A program made the translations under genes and the position numbers. Positions 1 to 8,490 of a stretch of DNA of 64,000 nt are shown in pieces (position 1 is the stretch's first letter; the number at the start of each line of letters is the position of its first letter). Below the pieces are notes generated by a model. That model ran no database searches and was not told the DNA's origin. It was given only the letters and a program-made list of their open reading frames with translations. The DNA comes from Akkermansiaceae bacterium (GTDB lineage Bacteria; Verrucomicrobiota; Verrucomicrobiia; Verrucomicrobiales; Akkermansiaceae): contig JACKQB010000006.1 in assembly GCA_024233115.1 (NCBI GenBank), positions 1 to 64,000 on the forward strand. Direction: 5' to 3'.

Positions 1-1
1 C

Positions 2-1435
2 GCCATGTTCCTGAGCGGTTACGGAACCCGGATCACACCCGCCTACCTCGGCACCTGGGTCGCCGCACAGATGAAACTCGCAGGGATCACCACCAAAGGC
101 TCCTGTCACTTGTTCCGCCACTCCTGCGCCACCGCCATGCACATCGGCGGAGCCGACATCCGCTATGTGCAGGAAATGCTCGGTCACGCCCGTATGGAAA
201 CCACCCAGATCTACACCCATGTGCACATCGCCGCCCTTGCCGAAGTCCATGCCCGCTGCCACCCGCACGGGCGCATGCCCGCCACTGAAATAGCGGAGGA
301 ATCCACATCCGGGCCAATTTCTGCTTCCAATCATCCCTCCATTCCGGTAAGCGTGGACAAGGAAATGTTCAATGTGTGTCCAGCAAAGCCGACGGCCCGG
401 GTAAAGCCGGCAAGCCATCCCGGCAAAGACGCCGGTGACGGTCAGGACGGGCCATCGGCCCCAGCTTGCCCCAAACCCGAAGTCACTCCCCCACCGTCAG
501 GAAACGGGTCCGGTTTCTTAAACGAAAGTCCGTCAGAATCGTCATCTGATGGGGAAAACCCCGGCCATCTTAATTACTACGGATACCGTTACTACGACGC
601 AGCCGTAGGCAGGTGGTTAAGCCGTGACCCCATTGGGGAAAGGGGGGGATACAATCTTTATGGGATGGTCAAAAATGACGCGATTAACAAAATTGATATT
701 TTAGGACTTAAAAATAACATTGGAAGTTGGAAGCGTGCGACTGCGAAAAGTGAAGGAAATAATCACTATAGTTTAAAACTTGTTGGAAAATCTTATATTG
801 GGCGAATAGGAGGTAATTTGTATCGAAAAGGTGAACGTCCGCCGTCTAATCACTGGGCGATTTTTTGGGCCGCTTTCAAAGCAGATTCTGATTACTCAGA
901 AGATCCTCCAAATGATGACGCATCAGGAGGAGATTTCAGATTGTATACTGAGGCATCGGTACGATGGTGTTGTGAAGGAAACAAGGTAAAGAAAGCCCGC
1001 AGGTCTTCTACAAAAAGTGATTTTGGTAAAGAATATATCGAAATTGGCTATGGTGATGGATTGACTTACACAAAAGAATTAACAGCAGAGGGAGGATTGT
1101 TCGATGATTCAATTTACGCAGACGAAAGCTCAATTTATGGGCGCGTTGGTGTGTGGGGTAAACCGCATTGGGCCGCTAATACGTTCCTATGGATAACTGA
1201 ACCAAGGTGGCAATCAAAAATTTGGCATACTACTGAATATGATATAAGATGCAGAGGTGGGAAACCTATTGTGAGTATTCGGTTGAGTGGATCAGAGTTC
1301 CCCTCGCATAGAGCTTGGGCTAACGGGAAATTGATTGATACAAGAGTTCAAGGACCATTCATATCTTTATTTGAATTGGAAGAACCACCGATGGGTGGGT
1401 TTAATCCTCATGTAGGTTCATCCTTCAATTTTTAA
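2..1435 (+). CDS. Tyrosine recombinase C-terminal domain fused to an RHS-type tip with an unknown C-terminal domain (5' partial)
   Basis: The reading frame is open from the window edge, so the gene starts upstream. Residues about 35-80 are the C-terminal catalytic part of a tyrosine recombinase: HLFRHSCATAM holds the Arg-His box, and LGHARMETTQIYTHV the second His and the nucleophilic Tyr. A proline/serine-rich linker follows to about residue 185. Then comes a typical end of an RHS core (YYGYRYYDAAVGRWLSRDPI, ending in LGLK near residue 236). The last 240 residues are an unrecognised, Trp-rich domain, the position where RHS proteins carry variable toxins. Base composition turns AT-rich from about 660. 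The fusion is in frame and probably came from recombination behind the integrase gene. Whether one protein is made, or a downstream start is used, cannot be told here. Confidence 0.7.
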   Translation, partial: AMFLSGYGTRITPAYLGTWVAAQMKLAGITTKGSCHLFRHSCATAMHIGGADIRYVQEMLGHARMETTQIYTHVHIAALAEVHARCHPHGRMPATEIAEESTSGPISASNHPSIPVSVDKEMFNVCPAKPTARVKPASHPGKDAGDGQDGPSAPACPKPEVTPPPSGNGSGFLNESPSESSSDGENPGHLNYYGYRYYDAAVGRWLSRDPIGERGGYNLYGMVKNDAINKIDILGLKNNIGSWKRATAKSEGNNHYSLKLVGKSYIGRIGGNLYRKGERPPSNHWAIFWAAFKADSDYSEDPPNDDASGGDFRLYTEASVRWCCEGNKVKKARRSSTKSDFGKEYIEIGYGDGLTYTKELTAEGGLFDDSIYADESSIYGRVGVWGKPHWAANTFLWITEPRWQSKIWHTTEYDIRCRGGKPIVSIRLSGSEFPSHRAWANGKLIDTRVQGPFISLFELEEPPMGGFNPHVGSSFNF

Positions 1436-1448
1436 ATTGATTACCATT

Positions 1449-1973
1449 ATGAAGTTAGTTTATTACACAATTATACTGGTCGGCTGTTCTCTGGTTTTTG
1501 TTCCATCGTGCAAGGAAAAAAATCATGATGGAGTGGATATCAACAGAGCGAAAGAAAACCAAAGTGAATCATTGCAAAATGCTCGGCGCGCCGCCCTGAA
1601 AAAAATAAAAATTGATGAGAGTAATCTAAAAGGTCTAATTTTTTACGATAGTATATCATATTCATCGAAGAGGAAAGGAAATCCGAAATATATAATCAAG
1701 TTTTTGATACGGAAAAGCGTAGTTCTGATTGCCTATTATGATTTGGCAAAAGGTTTTGAGGATGGTTACTACGTTATTAGAGAGGTTGATTCTATCGAGA
1801 AAGATGTTGATGGCAACCCTACAGGTTATGGCTATGGATTACAGGAAGAAGTGAATGCTGGAATTTTTGGTGAAGTTTTGATAGACCCAATGCGCTTAGA
1901 AAACGTGGGGTCATTTAAAACTTTCAAAAAGAGAGGGGTAGTGTTGGGTTTGAAGGACTTGCCGAAAGTATAG
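1449..1973 (+). CDS. Small AT-rich lipoprotein, candidate partner or immunity protein of the RHS tip
   Basis: I do not recognise the family. The N-terminus MKLVYYTIILVGCSLVFVPSC has a positive start, a hydrophobic stretch and a lipobox-like FVPSC, so export and lipidation are likely. A TTG at 1437, four codons upstream, is an alternative start. The gene begins only 13 bp after the RHS-tip gene ends and shares its low GC content, so the two probably arrived together. RHS toxin genes are usually followed by a cognate immunity gene, which makes immunity the obvious guess. A membrane-anchored immunity protein would imply a toxin acting in the envelope. This function is inferred from position only. 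Confidence 0.6.
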   Translation: MKLVYYTIILVGCSLVFVPSCKEKNHDGVDINRAKENQSESLQNARRAALKKIKIDESNLKGLIFYDSISYSSKRKGNPKYIIKFLIRKSVVLIAYYDLAKGFEDGYYVIREVDSIEKDVDGNPTGYGYGLQEEVNAGIFGEVLIDPMRLENVGSFKTFKKRGVVLGLKDLPKV

Positions 1974-2094
1974 AGAGAACAACCATAGTTTCAGCCAACA
2001 GAGAGGGGTCAGTTGGCATGAAAGGCGGTAGCGAAGAAGCCCGATAGCTGCGATAATGGTAGTGAAGGCTAACAATCCCTTCGCGACCAAAGCC

Positions 2095-2370
2095 ATGAAC
2101 CAACAAAACTACTACAGCATGGGCATTGACGCGCATAAGCGTTTTTGCCAAGTCCACGTCCTTGACCCGCACGGAGAAACCGTCTGGAAGGGACGCATCA
2201 ACAACGAAGACTACGGAACATTCACCGATATTGTTAGAGGTCTTGACCTGCCCTGCAAGGCGGTGTTCGAGAGTTCGACGAACTGGCACGTCCTCTACGA
2301 TTTACTCGGAGCCATCGAGGGCGTGGAAGAGGTAATGACCGCTTACAGCGATGTGGATTTACGTAGATAG
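2095..2370 (+). pseudogene. IS110-family transposase, N-terminal fragment
   Basis: The translation holds the N-terminal DEDD-type motif typical of IS110 transposases (YYSMGIDAHKRFCQVHVLD, then a beta-strand and helix pattern ending AVFESSTNWHVLYDLL). Full-length members have roughly 300-400 residues; this one stops after about 90, at a TAG at 2368. The C-terminal serine-containing domain is missing and not seen downstream before folP. It is therefore a remnant, unable to encode active transposase. An ATG at 2056 in the same frame is an alternative start. It marks the right-hand boundary of the accessory segment. Confidence 0.75.
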
Positions 2371-2434
2371 AAAAACCTGGTTACCTGGTGGGTAGGCTGC
2401 TCCGGCAGCGTATTGCGGCGGACTCCTCCTTTGT

Positions 2435-3268
2435 TCAGCTCAACGCTTCAGCACACCTAAGGGCTTGCACGTTGGCGGGGACGTTGTGGACGCGGTGGAG
2501 CTTGATGCCGGCTTGATAGGCTAAGGCGGTGATCGTGGCGGTGGCGGTGTCGCGTTTTCCGGGATTGTCTTCGCCGGTGATGGTGCCGATGAAGGACTTG
2601 CGGGAAACTCCTAACAAGACAGGACGTTCTTGCTGAAGGTCGCCGAGGTGGCGGAGGAGTTCGAGGTTGTGATCCAGGGTCTTGCCGAAGCCGATACCGG
2701 GGTCGAAGCAGATGTAATCGGGGTCGATACCTTGTGATGTTAGAAAAGTCAGGCGTTCTTTAAAAAACGACTGCACAGCGGCCACAACGCCGCCTTTATC
2801 CTCATAATGAGGATTTTTCTGCATGGTGCGTGGCTCGCCCAGCATATGCATGATGCAGATGCCGACACCTGATTCGGCGCAAAGCGGGATCATCGCCTGG
2901 TCGCGTAAACCGGTGACATCGTTGACGATGTCGGCCCCAGCGTCGATGGCGGCGGCGGCGACTTCAGCTTTAGAAGTATCGATGGAAATCAGGACATCGG
3001 ATGCGTTCCTGAGGGATCTGACCAGAGGCACCGTCCTTTTTATCTCTTGCTGGGCGGAAATTGTTTGGGCTCCGGGCCGGGTGGATTCACCTCCGATATC
3101 GATGATCCGGGCGCCATCCGCCACCATCTGGAGGGCGTGGTTCAGCGCCGCATTCCCTTGTGCATGCTTGCCTCCATCGGAAAACGAGTCGGGTGTGGCG
3201 TTCAGAATACCCATGACCACCCCCTCCTGGGTGAGATCGATCGAGTGGCGTCGTGTTTTCCAGATCAT
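2435..3268 (-). CDS. folP: Dihydropteroate synthase
   Basis: Joins 6-hydroxymethyl-dihydropterin diphosphate to p-aminobenzoate in cytoplasmic folate synthesis. Family motifs appear in order: MGILNATPDSFSDGG near the N-terminus, DIGGESTRPGA, SIDTSKAEV, NDVTGL, DPGIGFGKTLDHNLELL and LLGVSRKSFIG (sulfonamide/pABA and pterin sites). The chosen start, MIWKTRRHS, gives 277 residues, a normal length; an upstream ATG at 3334 would add 22 unusual residues. The gene stands alone and is divergent from a secreted-protein gene 53 bp away, so the short gap must hold both promoters. Confidence 0.95.
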   Translation of the reverse strand: MIWKTRRHSIDLTQEGVVMGILNATPDSFSDGGKHAQGNAALNHALQMVADGARIIDIGGESTRPGAQTISAQQEIKRTVPLVRSLRNASDVLISIDTSKAEVAAAAIDAGADIVNDVTGLRDQAMIPLCAESGVGICIMHMLGEPRTMQKNPHYEDKGGVVAAVQSFFKERLTFLTSQGIDPDYICFDPGIGFGKTLDHNLELLRHLGDLQQERPVLLGVSRKSFIGTITGEDNPGKRDTATATITALAYQAGIKLHRVHNVPANVQALRCAEALS

Positions 3269-3321
3269 AATCTGATGGCTTGAAAAATGGGGATACGCAG
3301 GTAGAATCCACGGACACACCC

Positions 3322-3978
3322 ATGAACACAACACTTAAAAACCTCATCCCGGGAACCATATCGAGGGTCGCCCTGGTAGTGATGGCACTTCCGCTGCTCG
3401 TCCCGGCGGCGCATTTGCACGCGCAGGCGCCTGAGAACCATGATACCCCGGATACTGCCAAAAACGTGCGTATCATGCGTAACGAGGACGGGTCCTACAC
3501 CGAATTCCGCCGTAGTGCGGATGAACGCGTGATCGAGCGCCGCACTTATGGCGACCGGCCAGGCGGCAGTGGTGATCGCGTGCTGCGTATGAGTATCATT
3601 TACCGCAAAGACGTGTATGGAAAACTCCGCAGCGGGATTGTGTATGATGGCTCCGGGAAAAAACTCTACCGGGTGGTCTACGGATACCACAAGGATACAG
3701 GCGTGCTTGTTGCCGAGGACATGTTTGATGCGCGTGTCAAACGCACCACGACCATGACGGACCCCAAAACGGGACAGCCCTATGAAAAAGAATACCCGGT
3801 CAGATATCTCAGGCACCGGTATGATGCCCAGGGGCGACAACTAAAGCCGTTGGTTTACTGTATTCCCGAGGGTAAGTTGGCCGAGGATCTTTTTGGCAAA
3901 GAGGGATCGACCCATGCCGATCCCTGGGCCGAGAAAACAGGCCGGACGATCAACCCGAACGCACGGCCTACTCGTTAG
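3322..3978 (+). CDS. Secreted protein of unknown function
   Basis: About 218 residues. The start MNTTLKNLIPG is followed by a hydrophobic segment and a likely signal-peptidase site after HLHAQA, so the protein is exported. The mature part is polar and rich in Tyr, Arg and Gly, with recurring short strands of the form YD..G..LYRVVYGY that suggest a beta-rich fold. I recognise no domain. An in-frame ATG at 3280 would put 14 extra residues before the signal peptide and is less likely. It ends 18 bp before the convergent TPR-protein gene. Confidence 0.75.
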   Translation: MNTTLKNLIPGTISRVALVVMALPLLVPAAHLHAQAPENHDTPDTAKNVRIMRNEDGSYTEFRRSADERVIERRTYGDRPGGSGDRVLRMSIIYRKDVYGKLRSGIVYDGSGKKLYRVVYGYHKDTGVLVAEDMFDARVKRTTTMTDPKTGQPYEKEYPVRYLRHRYDAQGRQLKPLVYCIPEGKLAEDLFGKEGSTHADPWAEKTGRTINPNARPTR

Positions 3979-3996
3979 ACCGTTAGACAACCTGGA

Positions 3997-6390
3997 TTAC
4001 GAGTTCTCCGGTTCGCGTTTCTTCAGGTAGTCAGGGAACTCCTTGTTCAGGGTATCGAGGTAATACCTGGCCTCCTCCGCATCGCCTTTCTTCAGAAGGG
4101 CGTTGTAGGATTTGAAAAGAGCCTCCGGGCGTAGCTCCTTGTCGTCGATAAAGAGCTGGACCACCACCACATAATAAGCGGCTGCGGCTGCGTAGTCTTT
4201 ATTGTTGTAGGAAATATCGCCAAGGATCATACGGAGATCGGCGTTAACGCGGCCTTTGGGCCTGAGTTGCAGGCCTTCCTCGGCACACTTTTTGGCCTCG
4301 TCGAGTTTTTCAAGGCCGAGATAGGCCTCGGAGCGGTCCAACAATGTTTCCGCCTTCCAGAATGGCTGTTCGACGACATCGAGGTAATTCTTGGTAGCCT
4401 CGAGTGCCTCCTTGTATTTCCCGGTTTCCACACATGCCTTGCCAAGCATTTTCCAGAACGTCTGGGGTGTCTCGCGGGGCTCTTGCAAGGTCACACCAAG
4501 GGTCAGGTACCGCTGGCATTCCTCCATCTCGCCGGCATTAAAACACTGCACTCCGAGCCATCTGAAAATAGGGGCGGGTATGTTGTTTTCCTTTTCCATC
4601 TTGCGGATGGAATCAATCGCCTTTTGCAAGCGATCCTTGTCCTTCATGGAATAGGCGCTGTAAACAATGAGCATCCCGCTATTGAATCCGTACTTGGCGG
4701 GATCCAAGGTGCTGGCCGCTTCCAGACCGGGAATGGCATCGGCGTATTTTTTCAACTGGTAGTTCCCCCAGCCGATCCAATAGCGTGCATTGGCGACGGT
4801 GTCCTTCTTCAAGTCAGGAAAGCCATCTAACATCGCCTCGTAACGTCGGATCATATCGTTGTAGTCCTGGTCGTCTTTCCTGATACGCGCGCTGTTCTGC
4901 CAGGCCAGGGCCGCCAGCTTATCCTTGGGGAAACGCTGGATCAGCAAGTCAAAGTCCTTGAGCGCAGACACCCGGTCGCCGAGCGACAAATAGGACTTCC
5001 CCCGTCGCGCAATGACACTCGGAGCGCGTTCATCCTCGGGGTAATTTTCCAGAAAATGGGTGAAGCTGCGGACGGCACCATTGTGATCACCGGACATCGA
5101 TAAACACCATCCGCGTTTGTAAAAAAGGTTTGCTTTGTTAGAATCACCAACAAGAGCAGCATCGATCTGGTTATAGGCAGCGGCGGCCTCGCGTTGTTTA
5201 CCCGCTTCAAAGAGAGTTTCGGCCTTCATCAGAAGTGCCTTATGAATCCGCTCGTGTTTCGGATATTGTTTCTGATAGATTTCCAGAAAAGCGTCCACCT
5301 GCATCGGGATGTTGGCACCTTTGATGTTGTAGAAGCAAAGCAGGCGGAAATACCCGGCTTCAAACGCCTCGGCGGACAAGGGCACCTGACGCTCGGCCTG
5401 GGCAAACAGCTTGATCGCCTCATGATAGAATTTCAGTTGATAGGCACTTCTACCGGCAATGGCGTATTTAATGGCTTCGGTGGCCGGTTTACCGGGGTAA
5501 TTGCCACGTTTGATGACATCGAGCACCCCCTGGTAGTCTTTTGCGGTGTACATGCTGTTCATCAAGGCCGCCTGTGCGCTCGGCTTGAATTTTTCCTCGT
5601 TCGACATCAATACCGATTTGAAACAACGGTCGGCCGTTACGACATCCTGCTTCTTGAGTGAGAGCAGACCTACATTCAAGGTCGCCTCCATCCTGAGATT
5701 ATCGGCTACGGCGGGCAACATCAATGACTCGAATTTTTCCAACGCCTTGGCGTCATCCTTTTTCGCCAGGTAGAGGTGCCCAAGCTTCAGCTTGGCATTC
5801 TCGCGATAATTTGGCGGTGCGTCCTGGGCACTTTCAATCGAGAGATAAGCCTGGATCGCCTTATCCGTCTGGCCGGAATAACGATAGCAGGAAGCCTCCT
5901 GGTAGCGGCCACGGTAACGTTCCTGGGCTGTCGATGCCATCGTGGCCACCCTGCCGAAGTGAATCGCGGCCTGCGCATACTGTTTCTGGGACACCGCATC
6001 GTAGCCAAGGCGGTTTGATGCCAGCGCCACGTAGCGGCCTTTCTGGTACCGGTTGATGACACCGTGAAGAATCCGTTTACCATCGTCCAACGAGCCTGAA
6101 TGGTAATAACACTCGCCCAGGTAGTAGCTGGCGGCATCGGCGTTGGCGTGATTCGGAAAGCGTTCAAGGTAGGCGGTCAAACGTGGAATCACCCGTTGAT
6201 AGGCCTGGGTCCTGAGTGTGGGGTCCTGGACATTGTTCGCCTGGCGGTAGAGTTGTTTGCAAAACTCGAATTGGTCCTGCCCCGGGTCGGCCACAAGGGG
6301 TGCATTCTGGGCCTCGGCCAAGGGGGCCGTCATGGTCACCCAGAGTGACGAACCAACAAAGAGAGCCGTGATGGAAAATAAAATACGCAT
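3997..6390 (-). CDS. Secreted tetratricopeptide-repeat protein of the ExbB/ExbD cluster
   Basis: 797 residues with an N-terminal signal peptide (MRILFSITALFVGSSLWV, cleavage near LAEAQN). Nearly the whole mature protein is made of TPR-like helical pairs; typical units are AASYYLGECYYHSGSLDDGK and ANLFYKRGWCLSMSGDHNGA. Such proteins are scaffolds for protein-protein contacts in the periplasm, as with YbgF/CpoB next to Tol genes. It is the last gene of a minus-strand series with exbB, exbD and an exbD-like gene, 99 bp after the latter. A role linking the energised inner-membrane complex to the envelope is inferred from this context. Confidence 0.85.
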   Translation of the reverse strand: MRILFSITALFVGSSLWVTMTAPLAEAQNAPLVADPGQDQFEFCKQLYRQANNVQDPTLRTQAYQRVIPRLTAYLERFPNHANADAASYYLGECYYHSGSLDDGKRILHGVINRYQKGRYVALASNRLGYDAVSQKQYAQAAIHFGRVATMASTAQERYRGRYQEASCYRYSGQTDKAIQAYLSIESAQDAPPNYRENAKLKLGHLYLAKKDDAKALEKFESLMLPAVADNLRMEATLNVGLLSLKKQDVVTADRCFKSVLMSNEEKFKPSAQAALMNSMYTAKDYQGVLDVIKRGNYPGKPATEAIKYAIAGRSAYQLKFYHEAIKLFAQAERQVPLSAEAFEAGYFRLLCFYNIKGANIPMQVDAFLEIYQKQYPKHERIHKALLMKAETLFEAGKQREAAAAYNQIDAALVGDSNKANLFYKRGWCLSMSGDHNGAVRSFTHFLENYPEDERAPSVIARRGKSYLSLGDRVSALKDFDLLIQRFPKDKLAALAWQNSARIRKDDQDYNDMIRRYEAMLDGFPDLKKDTVANARYWIGWGNYQLKKYADAIPGLEAASTLDPAKYGFNSGMLIVYSAYSMKDKDRLQKAIDSIRKMEKENNIPAPIFRWLGVQCFNAGEMEECQRYLTLGVTLQEPRETPQTFWKMLGKACVETGKYKEALEATKNYLDVVEQPFWKAETLLDRSEAYLGLEKLDEAKKCAEEGLQLRPKGRVNADLRMILGDISYNNKDYAAAAAYYVVVVQLFIDDKELRPEALFKSYNALLKKGDAEEARYYLDTLNKEFPDYLKKREPENS

Positions 6391-6489
6391 GAGGGAAAGT
6401 GGGGAGGGTTAGGGTATGGACAGACCGAAGCACCGGCAAGTCACGATAAAAAAGCAACCATGGCCAGCGAGCGTGAAATGGGGTGTAGG

Positions 6490-6960
6490 TTACGGGGTTT
6501 CAGGCTTGGAGGTAAAGCTCACATGGTTCAGACCTGCGGCCTTACCCAGCTTCACCGCGCTGGCCACCATCTGGTGTGGTGTCAGAGCATCCGCCTTGAT
6601 GACCAGTCGGCGTCCGGGCGTGGCCGTCGCCGCCGCCTTGAGTTCCTTGGCCAGCTGGGCTTCGGTGAGCTGTTTACCAGCCAACTGGTATGAGCCGTCG
6701 GAGTTCACCGTCAGCTCAAGTGGTGCGAGGGCTTCGGCTGCCTTTTGTGCCGGAACTGGCTGCACTGGCTGGCCCGGTATGACTGGGACCGGCCGGACCT
6801 TGGCCTGATCACGCACCGCCTCCGCCGCGCGGACTTCGACTTTTTCGGCGGCATTTTGCTCGACTCTCATACCGGTGAAAAAAAGTCCACCGATAACGAT
6901 CGCCGCGATTTTAAGGGGTGCCGGCAAGGCAAAAAACAGGGACAAAGTGATGGAGCTCAT
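6490..6960 (-). CDS. ExbD/TolR-like protein lacking the membrane aspartate
   Basis: 156 residues: one N-terminal membrane segment (LPAPLKIAAIVIGGLFF), a proline- and alanine-rich linker, and a C-terminal domain with the ExbD periplasmic pattern (ELTVNSDGSYQLAG, LVIKADALTPHQMV, GLNHVSF). The family's essential Asp at the start of the membrane helix, present in the neighbouring ExbD as PMIDVVF, is absent here. It may therefore be a structural or regulatory ExbD homologue that cannot conduct protons. It lies 71 bp downstream of the canonical exbD in the same operon. Confidence 0.75.
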   Translation of the reverse strand: MSSITLSLFFALPAPLKIAAIVIGGLFFTGMRVEQNAAEKVEVRAAEAVRDQAKVRPVPVIPGQPVQPVPAQKAAEALAPLELTVNSDGSYQLAGKQLTEAQLAKELKAAATATPGRRLVIKADALTPHQMVASAVKLGKAAGLNHVSFTSKPETP

Positions 6961-7031
6961 GACGTGGGGGGGATGTTGTTGGGGAGATGAAATGGCCAGG
7001 CCGGCCAGATTGCTTTTCAGGCTACTTCAGG

Positions 7032-7451
7032 CTATTTTTGCTTACGCTGGACCTGTGTGGCAAACGAAATATTCGGAATACCGGCTTTCTGGCAGACATC
7101 GATCACCTCGACGATTTTCTGATAGGCCACTTTGCCATCGCCGCGGATACGGATTGCCTGGTTTTTATGCACTGCGGCGATGCGGGTCAATTTGGCGAAG
7201 AGCTGCTCCTGGGTCATCTCGCTATGGTCCACGACCACCCCTCCGTCTTCGCGCACATTGACGATGATTTCCCCCACCGTCTGCTTGGCATCCGCGCCTT
7301 CCTCGGCAACCGGGACAGAGACATTGAGCTCACGCTCGCTCTGGGAGAACTGCATGGTGGCGATAAAGAAAATGAGCAGCAGAAAAACGACGTCGATCAT
7401 CGGAGCCAGCGGGAAGGCGGCTATATCAGGCTCTCTGGTTTGAAATTTCAT
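7032..7451 (-). CDS. exbD: ExbD/TolR family biopolymer transport protein
   Basis: 139 residues. A short cytoplasmic tail is followed by the membrane helix FPLAPMIDVVFLLLIFF, which carries the conserved Asp needed for proton-driven work with ExbB, then a periplasmic domain (VNVREDGGVVVDH, IRIRGDGKVAYQKIVEVID). The start MKFQTREPD is chosen because it places the helix as in other ExbD proteins; an in-frame ATG 16 codons upstream overlaps exbB and adds an unlikely leader. It starts 19 bp after exbB ends, so the two are co-transcribed and probably form one inner-membrane motor. Confidence 0.92.
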   Translation of the reverse strand: MKFQTREPDIAAFPLAPMIDVVFLLLIFFIATMQFSQSERELNVSVPVAEEGADAKQTVGEIIVNVREDGGVVVDHSEMTQEQLFAKLTRIAAVHKNQAIRIRGDGKVAYQKIVEVIDVCQKAGIPNISFATQVQRKQK

Positions 7452-7470
7452 GACGGGTCGTTGGATTGAT

Positions 7471-8433
7471 TTACATCCCGTGGATCTCGGGACCATCATT
7501 CGATGGACGCGATACCGGGACCGGCATCATCCGGGAATCGCGCTCGTCGCGGTCGCGGTGGTGGCTTGAATGGCCGTCGTGGCCATGGCCATGGCCATGT
7601 CCGTGGCCCGAGTGTTCGCGGCCTCCCTGGTCATAGTCGTGTCCGTGGGTATCCCCTGAGTAGACGGGCTGGGGAGCCATGCCCCCGCGGCGGTTGTACT
7701 GGGCTGCCAACAATGCCATCAGGTGGGTGGCCGCCGCTTCGAGTTCGGCGATGTATTTCTGCACACGACCACGGAAAATGGAGTAGAAAATGACCGCCGT
7801 AATACCGATGACCAGACCACTGGCAGTAGTGACCAGTGCCTGGTAAACCCCCTCGGCGAGTTTGTTGGCGTGGACGCCCTCGTAGTTGCCGCTGGCGATT
7901 TCCATAAACGCCCGGATCATACCGATCACCGTGCCGAGCAGACCCGCCATCGGGGCGATGGTGCCCACGTCATTCAGATAACTGATCCGGTGGGTCAGGA
8001 TGCCCGCCTGGCGCGAGCCCTCGGCCTGGGCGACCTCCCGCACCTCGTTAAAGGTGGTGCCTGTGTTCTTGGTCATGAAATCGAGCGTTTTCTCGGTGAT
8101 TCGCGCCACGCTCTGGTTCTGGCGATTACAATGCGCCACCAGTCCGAGGTAATCACGTTTCCTGATCAAGGCCTCCGCAGCGTTCATGAATTTGTCACTG
8201 ACAACCGCATTTCTCCGGATGGTGAAAAAATAGAGAAGGATAAGCACCAGGCAGATCACCGACAGCAAAGCCAGCGGATACATCATGAATCCGCCCATCC
8301 ACAGGATTTCGAGGATGTCTTTGTTACCGGCGGATTCCGGAGCATCTGCCACGACGGGAGCGGCCAACGCGGTGAGTGAGGTGGCCAGCATCACGACAGA
8401 CGACAGGGCCAGGGTAAGAATAGAGGAGTTCAT
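7471..8433 (-). CDS. exbB: MotA/TolQ/ExbB proton-channel family protein with a His-rich tail
   Basis: 320 residues. An N-terminal hydrophobic segment (a signal-like leader) precedes three family membrane helices: MMYPLALLSVICLVLILLYF, then GTIAPMAGLLGTVIGMI and ALVTTASGLVIGITAVIFYS. The last two contain the small-residue and Thr positions of the ExbB proton channel. After a coiled region the protein ends in a tail made mostly of His, Gly, Asp, Arg and Ser with runs of HG and HH, which is unusual for the family and suggests metal binding. The start MNSSILTL is preferred over an ATG 13 codons upstream. It works with the exbD gene directly downstream. Confidence 0.92.
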   Translation of the reverse strand: MNSSILTLALSSVVMLATSLTALAAPVVADAPESAGNKDILEILWMGGFMMYPLALLSVICLVLILLYFFTIRRNAVVSDKFMNAAEALIRKRDYLGLVAHCNRQNQSVARITEKTLDFMTKNTGTTFNEVREVAQAEGSRQAGILTHRISYLNDVGTIAPMAGLLGTVIGMIRAFMEIASGNYEGVHANKLAEGVYQALVTTASGLVIGITAVIFYSIFRGRVQKYIAELEAAATHLMALLAAQYNRRGGMAPQPVYSGDTHGHDYDQGGREHSGHGHGHGHGHDGHSSHHRDRDERDSRMMPVPVSRPSNDGPEIHGM

Positions 8434-8490
8434 AGAAATGGGTTGCGCGGCTATTGTAGCCTGATTTTCCACGGGCGCAAGCGTTGGAAA

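Noticed and set aside
87..317. Minus-strand frame within the recombinase part
   Set aside because: Arg/Gly/Trp-rich antisense translation of a region with certain recombinase motifs.
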